DNA of 64,000 bases from Alistipes_A hominis (GTDB lineage Bacteria; Bacteroidota; Bacteroidia; Bacteroidales; Rikenellaceae). Below the pieces are notes generated by a model, which searched no databases, was not told where the DNA came from, and saw only the letters and a list, made by a program, of their open reading frames with translations. A program made the position numbers and the translations under genes. The stretch lies in assembly GCF_014288115.1 (NCBI RefSeq), contig NZ_JACOOK010000003.1:186001-250000 (forward strand), read 5' to 3'. Below, one piece after another: positions 59,890 to 64,000 of the stretch (positions are counted from its first letter, which is position 1; every line of letters starts with the position of its first letter).

Positions 59890-60399
59890 ATGCTGAGTAA
59901 AAAAATGGAAGAGGCGATCAACGCCCAGATTAATGCGGAATTCTGGTCCGCATACTTGTATTTGTCGATGTCCTGCGATTTCGCCCGGAAAGGACTCAAG
60001 GGAATGGCCAACTGGTTTTCGATCCAGTTCCGCGAGGAACAGGATCATGCCCGGATGCTGATGGATCATGTCCTCGCACGCGGCGGAAAGGTCGCTCTGG
60101 CGCCGATTGCCGAAGTGCCTTCCGCCTGGGATTCTCCGCTGGCCGCTTTCGAAGATACGCTGAAACACGAAAAAAGCGTGACCGCCCGGATCAATGCGCT
60201 GTGCGAGCTGGCTGCCGCCGAAAAGGATTTCGCTTCGGCGAACCGGTTGGTTTGGTTCGTTGACGAGCAAATCGAGGAAGAGGAGAACGTGCAGGGCATT
60301 ATCGATGCGCTGAAGCTGGTCGGCGACGACAAGGTGGGAACCTTTATGCTGGACAAGGAACTGGCCGGCCGGGTCTATGCGAGCCCTGTCGCCGGATAA
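59890..60399 (+). CDS. ftnA: Ferritin
   Basis: A 169-residue non-heme ferritin. The four-helix bundle and ferroxidase ligands are visible: EEAINAQINAEFWSAYLYLS, the REEQDHARMLMDHVLARGG helix with its Glu and His, and VDEQIEEEENVQGIIDAL. It oxidises Fe(II) and stores iron in a 24-mer shell in the cytoplasm. The gene is monocistronic, with its own -7 element and a terminator at 60426-60460. Iron or oxidative control is likely but no operator was recognised. Confidence 0.95.
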   Translation: MLSKKMEEAINAQINAEFWSAYLYLSMSCDFARKGLKGMANWFSIQFREEQDHARMLMDHVLARGGKVALAPIAEVPSAWDSPLAAFEDTLKHEKSVTARINALCELAAAEKDFASANRLVWFVDEQIEEEENVQGIIDALKLVGDDKVGTFMLDKELAGRVYASPVAG

Positions 60400-60425
60400 T
60401 CCGACTGATCGCTTCCGGTATGAGG

Positions 60426-60460
60426 ATATGCCGCCCGGCAGACGGGCGGCATATTTTTTT
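60426..60460 (+). terminator. Terminator of the ferritin gene
   Basis: A perfect 12-bp stem (ATATGCCGCCCG with CGGGCGGCATAT), loop 5, and a run of T, 27 bases after the ferritin stop. Confidence 0.85.
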
Positions 60461-60527
60461 GCGGGGACGGTTCGGGTGCGTTTTTATCCGGAAGGTTAAT
60501 GCTCTGGGGGGGCGGTTTCTCCTTGCA

Positions 60528-60710
60528 TCATTTCATTTTCTTCCGAAGCGGATCGAGCGCCAGATTTACGTTGAAATAGAGTTTGTTTCCCGGAATGTTG
60601 CCGTCTTCCACTTCGATTTGGTTGTAGCCTCTTTCGTGCCGGAACCGGCCTGTGCCTGGTATCCTGCGGCCAACAGTCTGGCGAAACGGCAGATTGGCAG
60701 TTTTTTCATA
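60528..60710 (-). pseudogene. Short coding remnant of unknown gene
   Basis: The reverse strand holds about 60 codons with natural codon use, ending in a TGA at 60528-60530. It reads ERGYNQIEVEDGNIPGNKLY and then FNVNLALDPLRKKMK. No start, no ribosome site and no family match were found, and it stops being open near 60710. It could be the tail of a lost gene. The remaining bases up to 60952 hold nothing I recognise. Confidence 0.35.
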
Positions 60711-60952
60711 ACGGGAGTTTTAGCAGGGCGGGTTTATAAAATTAAATAGATTTAATGAAATAAGCAAATGTTTTTTATTTTCATGGTATCGGGTTTCTGC
60801 GGCCGATCCGACGCTTCCCGGCTTCCGGTTTTTCGGAAGCGCGTCGTTCGAGCCGCAGAAAAAATAGCTTTTGTTTATTGTTTTTCGTTATTTTATTCCT
60901 GAAATGCAGCGTTTCGGTTCCGCGTGCGTTTTAATAGTAAAAGCCACTGAAA

Positions 60953-61495
60953 ATGAAGGGAACGTCCTGCGATATCGACACGCTTTACGACCGTTATTCG
61001 CGTCGGTTGTTCCATACGGCCCTGCGGATCGTGGGGGATGCCATGGAGGCCGAAGAGGCGATGCAGGATGCGTTTTTGAAATTCGCGCGGATGCGCTCAT
61101 GTCCTCAGACGGCGCCCCAGATCGAGGCCTGGCTGGTGAAAACTTGCGTCCGGGGAGCGATCGACCGTTTGCGCCGGCGACGGAAGCGGGCGTCGTTTCT
61201 GTCGGAGCTGTCCGAATCCGGCCGGTTGCCTGCCGAAGACAAAAGCCGGGACGAATCCGGGTGGAGCGAGCTGCTGGACGATTCCGCCGGTGAAGCGGCC
61301 GTCCGGGTCGCCCGGATAAAAGCCGGATTGAACGAGCTGCCCGACGGTTGCCGCCTGATTCTCTCCCTGTGTCTGTTCGAAGGCTACGATTATGCCGAGA
61401 TCGCCGAAATAACGGGTCTGAAAACTTCTTCGGTCCGGTCGCAGTACACGCGTGCGAAAGGTAAACTTTTGGAAAAATTGCAACGTGATGGATAA
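60953..61495 (+). CDS. ECF-type RNA polymerase sigma factor
   Basis: A 180-residue extracytoplasmic-function sigma factor. Region 2 has DTLYDRYSRRLFHTALRIVG and EEAMQDAFLKFARM. A linker follows, rich in charged residues (SGWSELLDDSAGEAAV). Region 4 has LPDGCRLILSLCLFEGYDYAEIAEITGL, with the helix-turn-helix KTSSVRSQYTRAKGKLLEKL. It would redirect RNA polymerase to a small regulon in response to an envelope signal. The membrane protein downstream overlaps its stop by 8 bases and is the likely anti-sigma or partner, followed by a GIN-domain protein. The trigger is unknown. Confidence 0.9.
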   Translation: MKGTSCDIDTLYDRYSRRLFHTALRIVGDAMEAEEAMQDAFLKFARMRSCPQTAPQIEAWLVKTCVRGAIDRLRRRRKRASFLSELSESGRLPAEDKSRDESGWSELLDDSAGEAAVRVARIKAGLNELPDGCRLILSLCLFEGYDYAEIAEITGLKTSSVRSQYTRAKGKLLEKLQRDG

Positions 61496-61964
61496 GCTGT
61501 ATGATTTTGTACGGAACAACCGCGGGTTGTTCGACGACGGGCCGCTGAACGGCGGCCATGAAGCGCGTTTCAGGCGAAAGCTCGATCGGATCGGGCGCCG
61601 TTCGCATTCGCCGGCGGTTCGGTGGGCATTGGCTGCGGGGGCGGCGGCAGTCGTGTTTTTCGGCGCGATGCTGTGCCGGGACGGTTTGCGGGAGAATCCG
61701 GTGCAGGCCGAGATCGACCTGTACAACCGGAGTCTGGAGGCGCTGACCCGCGATATCGTCGATGTCAGCGAACGCCGCGGGGAGGATACCTCCGAAATGA
61801 AGACCATTATCCGCGACATCAGCAACGATACGGTTCCGTTATACGAACAACTGCCCGACGAACTCGGCGACGAAAAGAAGGCCCGTATCTTGAAAAAATA
61901 TTTCAATTTGAAACTGAAAGCCGTCAGGCAGTTACGGGCCCAGTTATCGGATGCGGACGAATGA
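61488..61964 (+). CDS. Small membrane protein, probable anti-sigma partner
   Basis: A 158-residue protein with a cytoplasmic N terminus (MDKLYDFVRNNRGLFDDGPL, charged with a KLDRIG segment), one membrane helix (WALAAGAAAVVFFGAMLC) and a helical extracytoplasmic part with DVSERRGEDTSEMKTIIRDI and the charged tail KKARILKKYFNLKLKAVRQL. Overlapping the sigma stop by 8 bases, it fits the pattern of a membrane-bound sigma regulator, though it lacks a recognisable zinc-binding anti-sigma motif. The ATG at 61488 is chosen over an earlier frame start inside the sigma gene. Confidence 0.7.
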   Translation: MDKLYDFVRNNRGLFDDGPLNGGHEARFRRKLDRIGRRSHSPAVRWALAAGAAAVVFFGAMLCRDGLRENPVQAEIDLYNRSLEALTRDIVDVSERRGEDTSEMKTIIRDISNDTVPLYEQLPDELGDEKKARILKKYFNLKLKAVRQLRAQLSDADE

Positions 61965-62010
61965 ATTTCCTACGAATAGATCGAATTATCCATCAATCAA
62001 AAAATGCGTT

Positions 62011-62892
62011 ATGAAAAAAATGATGTTTTCAGTGCTGTGCGTCGTTTGTGCGTTGACCGCGACCGCGCAGGAGGTTACCAAACGCGTGAAGGTGTCCGGT
62101 TTCTCCGGAATTTCGGCGGAGAGCGTTTTCGATATTACGTTGGTACGGGCGAATAAATGTGCGGTCGAGATTTTTTGTCCGAAAGAGATCGAAGAGGCGC
62201 TTGACGTTAAGGTCAGCGGCGGGGATCTCGTGTTGAGGCTGAATACGGACCGGTTGGATCGAAAAGAGCGCCGCAATTTCCGCGGAGGAGTCAGGGCCGT
62301 CGTCAGCATACCCGCTCTGGAACGGCTCCAACTTTCCGGAGCCGCGCGGCTGTCGACGACGTCAGTTTTCGAAGGCTCCGATTTTGTCATGGGGCTTAGC
62401 GGCGCATCGTCGGCGACCGGGCTGAATTTTTCCGGGGGGCGTTTGCGCGCGCAGACCAGCGGAGGCGCCGGTTACGATATCAAGGGGACGTTCGAAGACG
62501 TTTCTCTCGGACTTTCGGGAGGCTCCCGCGCCAATTTGAATTTGACAGCCGGCAGCCTGAAGATCGACGCCAGCGGCGGGGCCAATATCGATATGGCCGT
62601 AAAATGCGAGCAGATCGTAATCGGAATGTCGGGCGGCGCGCGCATTACGGCTTTCGGCGAAACCGGGGCTCTGAAGGCTTCCGGGTCGGGCGGCGCGCAT
62701 TTGGAAGCGGTCGGACTGAAGGCAAACGACGTTACGCTGGGAGGTTCCGGCGCGGCGGGGTTGCGAGTATGGGCCGTTCAGAACCTGAGCGTTTCCAGCC
62801 TGTCCGGCGCGGCGACCGTGCGGTATAAAGGCGATCCGCGGATCGGCACGCTCCAGATCGACCGGGGGTCTTTCGGAAAATTAAATCCTTAA
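62011..62892 (+). CDS. Head GIN (DUF2807) domain protein
   Basis: A 293-residue exported protein (signal peptide MFSVLCVVCALTATAQ). It is a DUF2807 auto-transporter-like beta repeat: KVSGFSGISAESVFDITLVR, then SGAARLSTTS, SGGAGYDIKG, SGGSRANLNL, SGGANIDMAV, SGGARITAFG, SGGAHLEAVG and SGAATVRYKG, one SG(A/G) per turn. Such proteins are common in Bacteroidetes behind ECF sigma factors; their role is unknown, probably surface or envelope sensing. The ATG at 62011 is chosen because earlier frame codons lack a signal peptide. It is 46 bases after the membrane protein and is probably in the same operon. Confidence 0.88.
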   Translation: MKKMMFSVLCVVCALTATAQEVTKRVKVSGFSGISAESVFDITLVRANKCAVEIFCPKEIEEALDVKVSGGDLVLRLNTDRLDRKERRNFRGGVRAVVSIPALERLQLSGAARLSTTSVFEGSDFVMGLSGASSATGLNFSGGRLRAQTSGGAGYDIKGTFEDVSLGLSGGSRANLNLTAGSLKIDASGGANIDMAVKCEQIVIGMSGGARITAFGETGALKASGSGGAHLEAVGLKANDVTLGGSGAAGLRVWAVQNLSVSSLSGAATVRYKGDPRIGTLQIDRGSFGKLNP

Positions 62893-62926
62893 AATCGGCT
62901 TCCTGCGCCGGTGCGGCGCGGATTTC

Positions 62927-62967
62927 CCGCCCGAACGAAACCGCTGGGGTTTCGCCGGGCGGTTTTT
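62927..62967. terminator. Hairpin terminator between GIN gene and ftsY
   Basis: CCGCCC and CGAAACC pair with GGTTTCG and GGGCGG around a short internal bulge and 5-base loop, followed by TTTTT. It serves the GIN gene and faces the end of ftsY. Confidence 0.75.
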
Positions 62968-63925
62968 ATTCCCCGAACAGGCTGTCGACGAATTCCCTGC
63001 GGTCGAATACCTGCAGTTGGTCGATCCCTTCGCCGACGCCGATGTAGCGCACCGGGATTTTGAACTGGTCGCTGATGCCGATCACTACGCCGCCTTTGGC
63101 CGTGCCGTCCAGTTTGGTGATCGCGAGGGCGGTGACGCGCGTGGCTTGCGTGAATTGTTTCGCCTGTTCGAAGGCGTTCTGGCCCGTCGATCCGTCGAGC
63201 ACCAGCATCACTTCGTGCGGCGCGTCGGGAATCACTTTGGCCATTACGTTGCGGATCTTGGTCAACTCGTTCATCAGGCCGATTTTGTTGTGCAGCCGTC
63301 CCGCCGTGTCGATCAGTACGACGTCGGCATCGTTCGCTACGGCGCTACGCAGCGTGTCGAAAGCCACCGAGGCCGGGTCGGAACCCATGTCCTGGCGGAT
63401 CATCGTGACCCCGGCGCGTTCGGCCCAGACGGCCAGCTGGTCGATCGCGGCGGCGCGGAACGTGTCGGCGGCGCCGATATAGACTTTTTTACCGTCGTTT
63501 TTCAGCTTCGAAGCCAACTTGCCGATCGTGGTCGTTTTGCCGGCCCCGTTGACGCCGACCACCATGACCACGTACGGCATACCGTTGCGTTTCTCGTAGG
63601 AGAAGTTCTCCTCGCCGGCGCTTTTGTTCTCTTCGAGCAGGGCCGTGATTTCGGTGCGCAAGATGCGGTTCAGTTCCGCGGTGTTCATGTATTTGTCTTC
63701 GGCGACCCGTTTTTCGATCCGTTCGATGATCCGTACGGTGGTGTCGACGCCGACATCCGACGTGATCAGCACCTCTTCGAGGTTGTCCAGCACCTCTTCG
63801 TCGACCTTCGACTTGCCGGCCACGGCCCGCGCCAGTTTCGAGAAAACCCCTTCTTTCGTCTTTTCGAGCCCTTTGTCGAGGTCTTCTTTATGCTCCTTTT
63901 TTGAAAAAATATTGAACAGTCCCAT
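62966..63925 (-). CDS. ftsY: Signal recognition particle receptor FtsY
   Basis: A 319-residue SRP receptor GTPase. An N-domain (residues 20-90, KGLEKTKEGVFSKLARAVAG) precedes the G domain: P-loop GVNGAGKTTTIGKLA, the insertion box DTFRAAAIDQL, DTAGRLHNKIGLM and the guanine-specificity motif TKLDGTAKGG. It docks ribosomes bound to SRP at the inner membrane. It lacks the long acidic A domain of E. coli FtsY, as is usual outside Enterobacteria. It is followed by 75 bases of window with no gene. Confidence 0.97.
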   Translation of the reverse strand: MGLFNIFSKKEHKEDLDKGLEKTKEGVFSKLARAVAGKSKVDEEVLDNLEEVLITSDVGVDTTVRIIERIEKRVAEDKYMNTAELNRILRTEITALLEENKSAGEENFSYEKRNGMPYVVMVVGVNGAGKTTTIGKLASKLKNDGKKVYIGAADTFRAAAIDQLAVWAERAGVTMIRQDMGSDPASVAFDTLRSAVANDADVVLIDTAGRLHNKIGLMNELTKIRNVMAKVIPDAPHEVMLVLDGSTGQNAFEQAKQFTQATRVTALAITKLDGTAKGGVVIGISDQFKIPVRYIGVGEGIDQLQVFDRREFVDSLFGE

Positions 63926-64000
63926 AATCGTACGCTATTTGATGATATGCATGGGCCCCGGGAGACTCGGGGGATGCGCCCTACAAAAATACAAAAAGCT

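Noticed and set aside
1..64000. CRISPR arrays, rRNA genes and replication origins
   Set aside because: No regularly spaced direct repeats, rRNA or origin-like clusters were seen on either strand.

Overview
The window looks like a chromosomal segment of a moderately GC-rich Bacteroidales bacterium. A member of the Rikenellaceae/Alistipes group is possible, but no rRNA or phylogenetic marker analysis was done. Supporting signs are Bacteroidetes-type promoters (TTTG, about 20 nt, then TAnnTTTG) in front of many genes, weak Shine-Dalgarno sites, many lipoproteins with acidic residues after the lipobox cysteine, a TonB-dependent receptor cluster, DUF4286, DUF4491, DUF4876, DUF6850, NVEAL and FISUMP/BACON proteins, and glycan-active enzymes (GH106-like, GH3, GH31).

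Positions 1-3508 are AT-rich and foreign in character: the end of an integrated mobilizable element resembling Bacteroides NBU2. It holds the 3' end of a mobilization protein gene, an NTF2-like gene, a decayed GNAT acetyltransferase, a lincosamide nucleotidyltransferase and a Mef-type macrolide efflux pump. It abuts the 3' end of a tRNA-Ser(TGA) gene at 3509-3593, the kind of site NBU2 uses.

Positions 3.7-15.5 kb carry HU, lspA, two tandem 820-residue secreted thioredoxin-like paralogues that share a nearly identical 267-bp tract (likely gene conversion), then a leftward group with DUF4491, two unknown secreted proteins, a DPP-IV-type peptidase and nadC. Positions 15.7-21.2 kb form the ilvD-ilvB-ilvN-ilvC operon behind a roughly 200-nt leader. 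Next come a DyP peroxidase and metY.

Positions 24.3-31.7 kb hold a compact outer-membrane locus: TonB receptor, DUF4876 lipoprotein, DUF6850 beta-barrel, BACON/FISUMP lipoprotein. It has no SusD and its substrate is unknown. This is one of the two best candidates for an undescribed system.

Positions 31.7-52.5 kb mix surface hydrolases (glycerophosphodiesterase, GH106-like, GH3, GH31) with housekeeping genes: an AspT/YidE-type transporter, a DUF5106 thioredoxin lipoprotein, an AsmA-like protein, fucO, an M48 protease, gcvT, a Nudix enzyme, mgsA, cysQ and DUF4286. Then rplU-rpmA follow.

Positions 53.5-55.8 kb are a second AT-rich island: a broken and an intact NVEAL peptide gene with the same four-cysteine spacing, followed by a 6-bladed beta-propeller lipoprotein. 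This is the second candidate system. The last part contains rny, a structured RNA that is probably 6S RNA (its strand is indicated by G-U pairs), a coiled-coil gene with zapA, rimO, ferritin, an ECF sigma / membrane regulator / GIN-domain operon, and ftsY.
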